Under the pieces are notes generated by a model that worked only from the letters and a program-made list of their open reading frames with translations, was not told where the DNA came from and made no database searches. A stretch of DNA of 30,000 nt from Anaeramoeba ignava (taxonomy: Eukaryota; Metamonada; Anaeramoebidae): positions 1 to 30,000 of the forward strand of contig JAPDFW010000137.1 in assembly GCA_028826165.1 (NCBI GenBank), given 5' to 3'. How positions within the stretch are numbered: position 1 is the stretch's first letter; every line of letters begins with the position of its first letter. The position numbers and the translations under genes were made by a program. Below, one piece after another: positions 1 through 9,308 of the stretch.

Positions 1-364
1 ATATTTTTGTTTGTTTTGAAAATCAAAATTAAAATAATAAATAAAATTACTCTCTAATTTATTATTTATTTTTAATTTAAAAGAAAAAGATTAGATTTAA
101 ATTGTTTTTGTTTTTGTTTTTGTTTTTGAAAAATAAAATAATTAAATTGAGGAAATTTTGTATATTTATTAAGATTTTCCATTAATTTCCAAATATATTT
201 AATTTAATTTAATTTAATTTAATTTAATAAATATATTAAAATCTTTATTAAATTATTAAAAGATTAATTGAAGAAAATAATAATAATATAGATTTATATT
301 TTAAGGTTATGAAAGATAGAGAGATTATAAAGGGAATAAATAATAAAGATGAAAAGAGGAATAT

Positions 365-645
365 ATTTATTTATATTTATATTTATATTTATATTTATAT
401 TTTATATTTATATTTATATTTATATTTTGTATTTGTATTTATATTTATATTTATATTTTATATTTATGTATTTATATTTATATTTATATTTATATTTAGA
501 TTTATATTTATATTTATATTTATATTTATATTTATATATTTATATTTATATATTTATATATTTATATTTGTATTTATATTTATATTTATATTATTTATAT
601 TTATATTTATATTTTATATTTATATTTATATTTATATTTATTTAG
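365..645. repeat. TATTTA-type hexamer microsatellite
   Basis: About 280 bp of nearly uninterrupted six-base repeats of the TTTATA/TTATAT type, with occasional 5-base or 7-base slips and a few G substitutions (TTTGTA). Because the period is a multiple of three it stays open in several frames and yields spurious Ile/Phe/Tyr/Leu open frames. I do not regard these as proteins. Confidence 0.9.
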
Positions 646-659
646 TTAAAATATCTAAG

Positions 660-3600
660 ATAAGAGATAATTACAAAACAAGATAAATTCAATTTGAAAA
701 AAAAATCAAAAATAATAAAATAATTTATCAAAAATTAAATTTAATTAATAAGAAAGAAAGAAATTGAAAATATTCAATCTAATCAATAAAAATATGAGAA
801 ATAAATAATATTTTAAATAAGATTAAAAGAAATAATACAAAAAGTAAATTCTTTTAAATTAAATTAAAATTAAATTAAATTAAATTAAAATTATTCAAAT
901 AAAAATAAAAAAGATTTTTGAATAATTTATAAATAAAAGTGTTAATTATTCTTATTTAAAATTTATAAAAATAATAAATAAATAATTTATAACAAGAAAT
1001 ATCAAAATTTTTCTTATTTTATAAAATTAGGAAATAGATATAAATTTAAAGAAAAAAAATCAAATTAAATATAGAAATTCAAAAATATTAAATTAAAATT
1101 AATTAAAACAAGATATTACAAATTTTAAATTTATATAAATTAATTATCAGAAAATCATTTCTTAATATATTTGGTATTATTAATATTATCAATTTTCATC
1201 TATTAGGAATTATTCAAAATAAAAATAAAAATAATATATTAACTCTTTTTTTTTTTGAAATTTTAAAAATGAAAAGAATAAAATATCAAATAAAAATATT
1301 CAAAATTTATTTAAAAATATTAAAAAGAAAGAAAATTGAAATAATAAAAATGAATTAAATTCACAAAAATAAATCAATTCTAAATTTAAAATATAATTTA
1401 TTTATTAATATTAATGAATTAAATAGAATAAATAAAACTCAAAAATTAGAAATAAATTTAAAAATATATTTCTAAAATAAAGAATAACAATTTCCATAAT
1501 ACAAGAAATATATTTGAGAAAAAGAATATATTTTGAAAATTATTATTAATTTAAGAAATAAATCAAATAGGAATAAAAATATTTATCAAATAATATATAT
1601 ATAAGTAAATATACTCAATAAATTAATAATTATAATAAAAATATTAATATAAATTAAAATAGAAGAATTAAATGTTATTAGAGAATATATGAAATATATA
1701 AATCAATATCAAATTATGAATAAAATAAATCAAATAATTGAAAAAAAAATTAGGAAAGGAAATAAAAATATATAATAAGATGAGGATATTTTAATCAAAT
1801 AAAATAAATAAAATTGAAAAAAAAACATTTGTGATTTAATACTCAAATCATATTTAATATTCAAAATAATGTAATAAGAAATATAAATCATTTTTTTTTG
1901 GAAATCAAAAATTAAATTAAAAATAAAAATTATCTCAAAAATAAAAATAAATATTAATCAAGAAAGAAAAAAAGAAAAAAGAAATATTATCAATCAATAA
2001 AATAATAATTTCAAGATATAATAATGAGAAGAATTGAGAAATCAAAAAAAAAATTTAAATCAGAAATCAATTCTCAATATTTCAATAATTAGAAATATAA
2101 AAGATAATAAATTTAAGAAAAGAAAATTTATATAAATAAATATAAATAGATAAAAAAATTAAGATTGGAATTAATTTAACATAATTTAATTCAAAAAAAA
2201 AAGTAAATAATATTGATAAAAAAATATTTTGAGGAATAAAAAATAGATAATAAAAAATAGATAAATAAATTAATGAATTGAAATGAAAAGAAAAAGAAAA
2301 AGAAAAAGATATTATATTTAATAATAAATAAAAAATAATTTAAATAACTTATTGATGAAATTAAAATACAAGTTAAAGAATCAATATTTAAATAAAATAA
2401 AATAAAATAGAAAATAAAATAATAATCATACAATTTGATATTAAATAAATTAAATAAATAATTCCTTATAATAAATTAATAAAAATAATTTAAAATTCAA
2501 GAAATAGTTCAATTTATGAATATAATAAGATAAAAATTTATCAAAAATTATTATATTATATTATATTATATTGAAAAAGAAAATTCAAAAAATATTATTA
2601 TTATCAATTTATTAAATAAAATAAATAGAATAATGAAAGAATAAATAAAGAATATGAATCAAAAAGTAATAAATTAAATGTTTTCAAGAAGAATTATGTT
2701 TATCTATAAACAATTTATTAATAAGAATATTTATTATTTTTGAAAAGAATATTTGAATAAATTAAATTATTATGAGAATATATCTTGTATAAATAAATTG
2801 GATTTAGAAAAATAATGAATATAAGAATAGAAATTTTAAAGTTACAAAATAAATTAATATAAATAAAATAACCTTATATAATAAATATAAATATTCAAAA
2901 ATATTTTGATATAATTAATTAGAAAATTAATTAGAAAAATTATTATCAAATTTCATCAATATTATTATTATTATTTAAAACTTCTTAAATAAATATTATA
3001 AGGTAAATAAATATTGAATAAATCAGAAAGAGATATATTATTTATCCCTTTTTATTATTTGGAATGATTAATCATTTTATTATTGAAGAGATAAAATTTA
3101 TTATTGATTATATGATTATATTGATATAAAAATTTTCATATATAGAAATTGTATTTAAAGTTCAAATAATATTAATAACAATTCTTGAAAATTATGAATT
3201 AAAATCAAATAAAAATAAAAATAAAAATAAAAAGGAAATATTAAATATCTTGAAATTATTCTTAATTCAAATAAATATATTGAAAATAATATTCAAAGAA
3301 AAATTCAAAGAAAAACAATTTTTAATTAATTAATTAAGGTTTATAATCAATTTAAATAATATTTCAAATCATTTATAAAATAATTATTTTATAAAATAAC
3401 AATTCTTACATAATTATATTATGTAACAAAAACCCTAATAATATTATTATTAAAAAGAAATAATATCAAAGAATAAATTTAATTGTTAATAAACATATTA
3501 AATCAAGTTTATTTAAAAAAATTAATTTATATTCATATATTTTGACTTTTTGGAATGAAATAAACATTTCTAATTTCATAATTCAAATAAATATAAGAAG

Positions 3601-4560
3601 ATAGAAAATAATAGAAAAATTAAAATAAAATTAGAAAATCTTAATTCAAGAAATTATATTCAATCTTTATAAATAAGATAGAAATAAGGAATACAAAATA
3701 TTTCAAAATAATTCAAAGAATATTTATTTTTTAGAAAGATAAAAAGAAATTAGAATGAATCAAGGATAGAAAAAAAAATAACTTATTTAGAAATAATTAA
3801 ATTATAAACCAAAAAAAAAATCAAAGAATAAAAAAATATCTAAAATATCAAAAAAAATATTATTCTTCTAAAATTAATAATTTTCATAAATGGAATCAAT
3901 AAATAAACTTATTCAAATGAAAAATAATAATATGAAATATATCTATGTTATTTAAAAGAAAGAAAAAGAAATATTAAATTATTTTCTTTATTTGTAAATA
4001 TTAAATTTATCAAGAAATAAGAAATAAATGAATAAAAATCAATTCATTCAATTAAATAAATAAACAAAAACTAATAAAATAAATTAACAGAAGGTAAATA
4101 TATGAAAAAAATAAACAATAGAATATATTCAGAAGATATTTGAAATTATATCATAATTTATAGTTAATGGGAAATAGAATATAATATAAGAAAGATGAAT
4201 AGAAAATGAGAAATAATGAAGAAAATAAAATTCAAAATCAAATTCAATAATGAGAATAAAATTAATAAGATAAATAACAAGGATAATTCTGAAAACAAAA
4301 ACAAATTCAAAAATAAAAACAAATTCAAAGAAGAAAAAGAAAAAGATTCAAAGAAAATAAATTATAACAAAGAAAATAAATCTAATAAGGGATATAAAGA
4401 ATATTTGAAAATATAAATTAACAAAGATAAAGATAGAATTAGAGTTAGAATCAAAATAATGAAAAGAATAATCAGAATATTATACAGATTATTTGATAAA
4501 TTATTCTTAATTGAAAAGATTAAATAGAATATGATTATAAAAATTAATTTAAAAATGAAT
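660..4560 (+). other. A-rich, stop-dense unique sequence, possible decayed locus
   Basis: This block differs from the satellites elsewhere. It is largely non-repetitive and strongly A-rich on the + strand. C occurs mostly in TCAA or ATTC contexts and G mostly in AGA or GAA contexts. The known genes here are also A-rich on their coding strand, so the skew could be the trace of a + strand gene or transcript that has lost its reading frame. TAA codons are dense in all frames, and the TGA triplets I mapped between 690 and 2040 fall in all three frames, so no open frame survives even under a TAA/TAG-as-Gln code. This is inference from composition only. Confidence 0.35.
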
Positions 4561-5094
4561 TATTCCATTTTCCTTTATTTTCTTTTTATCAAAATTACTT
4601 CAAAAACATAAAAAAAACATGTAGAAATCTCACTTATGATTTTCTTAATAAAATCAAAAATAAAAATCTTATTTAATATTTCCCCAATTTCAAATTAAAT
4701 TAAATTAAATTAAATTAAATTTAAATTATTTTTTTTTTCAAATGAACTAAATAAATATTATTTTATTTGGGAAATTTGTTTTTGTTTTTATTCAAAAGAA
4801 AAATCACAAAAAAAAATGTTTATTTTTACATACTATTTTTTTTCAAAATAAAATAAAAACAAATTTTCATTCAATAAATAATTCATTTTTTTCAAAAAAA
4901 AAGGAAATTTTGATTTTGATTTATTTTTACTTTCTATTATAAATAATTTAATATTATTCAATTTAAAAATAAAAATTGATTATTTTTGATATTTATTTAT
5001 TATTTAAATAAAATAATTTTAATTGTAATTGTAATTGTTTTTGTTTTTGTTTTTTGAATAATAAAAATGTAATTTAAATTGAAAAAATTTTATA

Positions 5095-8000
5095 TTATTT
5101 TACATCTTGTTTATTCCAATCATCTCCTAAATTAATAAAATGATTAAAAAGATCCTTATTAATTGGTTCCTTTTGTGCAAAATAATGTAATAAAGTTGCT
5201 CCATAAGTCTTTATTTTTGTTTTTAAATTTAATATTGGAAAAAACAAAATAATTCAAAAAAGAAATGAATTAAAATAAATTATTCATAATTTAAATAATA
5301 AAAATGAGTTAATAAATTAAGAACTAATTGTTGTTAATTTTAATCAAAAAATAATTCAAACCTTATTTTTCTAAATTTATTTTTTAAAAAATTAAATAAA
5401 ATTTAAATTAAAATGTTTTTGTTTTGTTTTTGTTTTTGTTTTGAATTACATAATCTGATTTGTTAAATTCATCATCTAAAAGCTTTAATTCCTTTTCAAT
5501 TTCAACGTTGTTACTCTTTAATTTGTAAATTTTTATGTGTTAAAATTAAATAATAAATCAAAATAGATTAATTTTTTTTTCCAAAATAATAATAAATATT
5601 AATTTAATATTATTTTAATAATAATTTCTTTTTTTTTAAATTTAATTATTTACTGGCTATTTATTAAATTAAATAATTAATTAAATAATTAATAAAAAAA
5701 GGATTGTGAAGAAAAAAAATTGGCAAAAAAAAAGATATTTACTTCCTATTTATTTTATGAATAATTGTTTTTGAATTAATAAATTTTTAAATATTTTATG
5801 AATAAATTAAAATAATTGGTTTAAAAAAAAGGAAAAAAATATTTAATTTTTAAATTCCACAAATGAACAAAATGGCAAGGAAAATATATTTACTTCCTAT
5901 TTATTAAATAATAAATAATTATAAATTAATAAATAAAAAGAATTGAGCATAAAAAAAGGAGAGAATATTTATTTTGAAATTTCTCAAATTAAAAAAATTG
6001 GGAAAATGAGAAAAAATGGGAAATGAAAATATATATTTACTTTCTATTTATTTTATAAATAATTTTCATTTTTATTTTGAGAATTGTTTTTTGTTTTTAA
6101 ATATATTAATTTACAGGCTATTTTGTTTTTATTAAATATTTTCAATTCAAATTATTTAAAATAAATTTATTGATTTAAAAATATAATTACTGGCTATTTT
6201 TATTTGAATGAAAATTATTAATTAGTTTCGGAAATGAATATATTAATAATTAATAAATTAGAGATTAATTAAATTCAAATTATATTTTTGATTTAAATTT
6301 GAAAATATATATTAATTTGAAATAAAATTACTTGTATTCGAGAAAGTAAATCTTTCTCTCTTTCTAATAATTCTTTTTCCTTCTTGATTAATTCTTGTTC
6401 TTTGTTTCCTAAATCAGTTTCTTTCTTGGTTAATTCTTTTTCTTTCTTTTGATTTTCTTTCTTTTCTTTAGCGTTCTTCTTTTCCATCTTTCCTAAATCG
6501 ATTTCTTTCTTTCCTAAATCAGTTTCTTTCTTTCCTAAATCAGTTTCTTTCTTTCCTAAATCAGTTTCTTTCTTTCCTAAATCAGTTTCTTTCTTTCCTA
6601 AATCAGTTTCTTTCTTGGTTAATTCTTTTTCTTTCTTTTGATTTTCTTTCTTTTCTTTAGCGTTCTTCTTTTCCATCTTTCCTAAATCAGTTTCTTTCTT
6701 TCCTAAATCGGTTTCTTTCTTTCCTAAATCGGTTTCTTTCTTTCCTAAATCAGTTTCTTTCTTTCCTAATTCTGCTTCTTTTTTCGTCACATCTTTTTCT
6801 TTGATTTTAATTTCTTTTTGTTTCTTTTTATTATCTTCCTTTTCTTTAGTTAAGGTTTCTTTGTCTTTAGTTAAATCTTCTTTTTCTTGAATTAATTCTT
6901 TTGTTTTCTTTTTAAGATCTTTCTTTTCTTGAATTAATTTTTGTTCCTTAGCTTGTATAGAAGTTTCGATCTATTTATTTTTATTTTTATTTTTGTTTTT
7001 ATTTTTGTTTTTGTTTTTATTTTTATTTTTGTTTTTGTTTTTATTTTTGTTTTTATTTTTGTTTGTTTTTGTTTTTGTTTTTGTTTTTGTTTTTATTTTT
7101 GTTTTTAATTTTATTTTTGTTTATTTTTGTTTTTATTTTTGTTTTTATTTTTGTTTTTATTTTTGTTTTTGTTTTTGTTTTTGTTTTTGTTTTTGTTTTT
7201 ATTTTTTGTTTTTATTTTTGTTTTTGTTTTTATTTTTATTTTTGTTTTTGTTTTTGTTTTTATTTTTGTTTTTGTTTTTGTTTTTGTTTTTGTTTTTGTT
7301 TTTATTTTTGTTTTTGTTTTTGTTTTTGTTTTTATTTTTGTTTTTAATTTCAAAATAAATGAAGTTACATGGTGATTGTAGATTTCAACAACAGTTTCAA
7401 AAGGAAAAAAAGAGAATTTCTGAATTTGATACATTTGATAATCTGAAATTGGATGAAGAAATTGAATATGTTCCAATAATTGAAAAATGGATTTATAAAA
7501 TGGAATTTGTAGATTCTTTAAATGTAATTTTGAATATTCTCGTTGAGGTTTCAAATTGTTGTATTTGAACCATTCAATAACTAAACCTGGAATTAATTTG
7601 AGTTTATTGGTTGTTTTGTTTAAAAGCATCATTTCAATAAAGCAAATAACTTCATGTTGATTGATTTTTTGAACTTGATTTGATTGAATCATTTGGTCAA
7701 TATTCTGAGTTAATAAATCTCCACAAGATTGAATAAGAAAATCTGATGAAATTCTTTTAGATTTAGAATATACATCAACTAAGTTATCTTGATTTAATGA
7801 TTGTTGAATATCTTTTTCAATTTTGATTTTAAGTTTTGGTAATATTAGTTTATCAGCTAATTTGTGATAAGAATCAAAAGATTGTTGAGGAATTTTAATT
7901 TCTCCAGTATACAAAAAACCCATAACAGGATCAACAATTCCATATTCAAATTCAGCGAAATTGATTATTTCCAAATCTTTTTGTCGGAATAATGAATGAA

Positions 8001-8592
8001 AAAATTGGCTTCTCGAACTTAAAATTAATTTATGGCAACGAAATTCTTTTAGATTTTTACCACAAATTATTGTAAAATCAGAAAGGGCTGCTTCAGTTTT
8101 CAATAAAGCTTTGAGGTCTATCGTGCATTCATCAGAAAGTAAAGCATCAAGTTGATTGTTTGGTAAATTCAATAAGTTTGTATTCATTGCATTCATTGTG
8201 TTTGTATTCATTGCATTCATTGTATTTGTATTCATTGCATTCATTGTATTTGTATTCATTGTGTTTGTATTCATTGTGTTTGTATTCATTGTGTTTGTAT
8301 TCATTATGTTTGTGTTCATTGTGTTCATTGTGTTTGTATTCATTGCATTTGTATTCATTGCATTTGTATTCATTGTGTTTGTATTCATTGTGTTTGTATT
8401 CATTGTGTTTGTATTCATTGTGTTCATTGTGTTTGTATTCATTGCATTTGTATTCATTGTATTTGTATTCATTGTGTTTGTATTCATTGTGTTTGTATTC
8501 ATTGTGTTTTCATTCATTGTGTTTGTATTCATTGTGTTTGTATTCATTATGTTTGTATTCATTATGTTTGTATTCATTGTGTTTGTATTCAT
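5095..8592 (-). CDS. BTB domain / coiled-coil / ankyrin-type protein
   Basis: Deduced join on the minus strand: 8592-7369, 6970-6332, six 3-nt exons at 6191-6193, 6115-6117, 6041-6043, 5894-5896, 5743-5745 and 5654-5656, then 5515-5450 and 5208-5095. All joins are phase 0, giving 686 aa. Residues 1 to about 139 are a MNTNT-type repeat. About 165-265 form a BTB/POZ fold (LSDFTIICG, FRCHKLILSSRSQFF, FLYTGEI), followed by a BACK-like helical part to 408. Residues 409-621 are a highly charged coiled coil with KKETDLG heptads. The six single codons read PPKEEP. The last 59 residues include one ankyrin-type unit (TYGATLLHYFA ... GDDWNKQD). BTB proteins of this kind usually dimerise and act as Cullin-3 adaptors or scaffolds. 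The array stops just where the next ankyrin unit should begin, so the 3' end may be truncated. A 9-nt exon (KNK) at 5362-5370 is a possible extra. The first ATG is used; many in-frame ATGs follow in the repeat. Confidence 0.75.
5654..6193 (-). other. chain of six candidate 3-nt microexons
   Basis: On the coding strand, AAATAG-NNN-GTAA(A/T)T occurs six times. The three bases are CCA (6191-6193), CCT (6115-6117), AAA (6041-6043), GAA (5894-5896), GAA (5743-5745) and CCA (5654-5656). Each is preceded by a TAG acceptor and followed by a GTAAAT or GTAATT donor. The upstream exon ends in phase 0 before GTAATT (6331) and the downstream exon begins in phase 0 (5515), so each inserts one whole codon. 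Intervening introns would be 138, 73, 71, 144, 148, 86 and 138 nt. The introns after exons 3, 4 and 5 begin alike (GTAAATAT, then a T-run, then a CCATTTT or CCAATTT element), suggesting duplication of an intron-plus-microexon unit. Confidence 0.6.
6407..6790 (-). repeat. coding 21-bp repeat in coiled-coil exon
   Basis: This lies inside the coiled-coil exon of the BTB gene. A 21-bp unit coding for KKETDLG is repeated in two blocks. Each block is followed downstream by a larger shared unit that begins GKMEKKNAKEKKENQ and ends in KKEKELT. Nucleotide identity between units is near perfect, with only a few third-position changes (TCA/TCG, GAT/GCA), so the expansion is recent. The heptad period preserves the helix register. 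Confidence 0.85.
6974..7352 (-). repeat. intronic TTTTTG/TTTTTA hexamer repeat
   Basis: Almost the whole 398-nt intron (6971-7368) between the BTB exon and the coiled-coil exon is TTTTTG and TTTTTA on the + strand, that is AAAAAC/AAAAAT on the coding strand. The donor is GTAACT after a His-His pair and the acceptor is TAG before ATCGAA. Read-through of the donor would stay open for about 86 codons of Lys/Thr/Asn before a stop. Confidence 0.85.
8175..8592 (-). repeat. coding minisatellite MNTNT
   Basis: This is the 5' part of the BTB gene. It is built from a 15-bp unit (ATG AAT ACA AAC ACA and close variants coding for MNTNT, MNTNA, MNTNI) with shortened units MNT and MNA. The frame is kept throughout. 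The reverse reading is also open (FVFIVFVFI) but is a repeat artefact. The unit supplies an in-frame ATG every few codons, so the N-terminus could vary through repeat length or start choice. Confidence 0.9.
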
Positions 8593-9308
8593 TGTGTTTG
8601 TCTTTGTCTTTTTGTGTTTGTTTTTGTTTAAAAAAAAATGAAAAAAAAATGAAAAAAAAATTTTTTTTTTAATTTTTATTTTTCCTATTTACTCTTATGT
8701 CAAATTTAATAATAAATAATTTAAGTTCCTTATTTAAATAATTTAAATTTAATTTCAAAAAAATAAATTATTAAAGGTTTTTTTGATTAAAAATTTAATT
8801 AAATAATTTTTTTTTAATTTTTTTAATTTAAAATTAGTTTTGATTCTTTTTAAAAAATAATTAAATTAAATTATAAATCAATTTAATGGAAAAAAATTAA
8901 ATAAATTTCCTTTCTCTTCATATATTTAATTGTTATTATTATTGTTATTTTTTTTATTAAATTTTTTTTTCCGATTTTTTATTTATTTTTTTTTTATTTA
9001 ATTTTTAATTAAAAAATTAACACAAATTATCATTAAAAAAAAATTTTGAATTAAAACTTAATATTTATCTTAAAAGTTAATGAATTAAAATTATTAAAAT
9101 AGATTTTTTTTCTTATTAAAATTATGTCTAAATTATCAAGCCTTTTGTTATATATTTTTTAAATATAATTTTTTTAATTAATTTTATTCTATTTCTTTTT
9201 TTCTCACAATTTTATTTCAGAAATTATTCAAGAAGTTTATTTTATTATTCTTTGATTTTATTAATTTTTGTTTTATTTATTTTTTTGTTATTAATTTTTT
9301 AAATATAA
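8593..9308. other. intergenic spacer upstream of BTB gene
   Basis: About 716 bp of AT-rich sequence lie between the stop of the C2-MUN gene and the start of the BTB gene, both on the minus strand. It consists of T-runs, A-runs and TTAATT words. I see no additional gene, RNA or ordered repeat. The only recognisable element is the T-run/CA/T-run motif near the BTB start. Confidence 0.7.
8630..8670 (-). promoter_or_regulatory. T-run/CA/T-run element upstream of BTB gene
   Basis: On the coding strand this reads as long T-runs broken by CA (TTTTTTTTCATTTTTTTT, twice in a row), with the CA steps about 47-58 bases before the start codon. The same arrangement precedes every other gene here with an intact 5' end. 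It could be a core promoter or initiator. The role is inferred from position and recurrence only. Confidence 0.4.

Larger units (their letters stand above)
1..5094. other. gene-free AT-rich region
   Basis: No convincing coding region was found on either strand. The first 300 bases hold short TTTTTG runs (about 100-128) and AATTT pentamers (about 199-227). A hexamer tract follows (365-645), then about 3.9 kb of mostly non-repetitive, A-rich sequence dense in stop codons in all frames. A short Lys/Asn-rich open frame at 4216-4416 is expected by chance at this composition. Reading by eye I saw no CpG before about 5506. Nothing resembles a tRNA or rRNA gene. Confidence 0.7.

Noticed and set aside
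100-128. TTTTTG runs as telomeric repeat
   Set aside because: Only a few copies occur here and the same hexamer fills an internal intron at 6974-7352, so it is not an end marker.
309-686. Long open frames of Ile/Tyr/Phe/Leu alternation
   Set aside because: They are products of a six-base microsatellite that stays open in several frames; no start context, domain or intron evidence.
690-2040. Possible ORF under a TAA/TAG = Gln code in the A-rich block
   Set aside because: TGA triplets I mapped (for example at 695, 765, 919, 1256, 1270, 1337, 1515, 1690, 1815, 2025) fall in all three frames, and the true genes in the window use TAA and TGA as stops.
4216-4416. 66-codon Lys/Asn/Glu-rich open frame
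   Set aside because: Its composition is what A-rich DNA gives by chance; there is no recognised motif and no promoter-like element before it.
6993-7358. Phe/Leu and Phe/Cys repeat open frames on the plus strand
   Set aside because: They lie within the TTTTTG repeat of an intron of the minus-strand BTB gene and are periodicity artefacts.
8175-8600. CRISPR-like regular repeat
   Set aside because: There are no unique spacers; units are contiguous, coding and vary by single bases. The genome is eukaryotic.
8156-8672. Plus-strand open frames of FVFIVF and LYSLCL type
   Set aside because: They are the reverse reading of the in-frame MNTNT coding repeat of the BTB gene.
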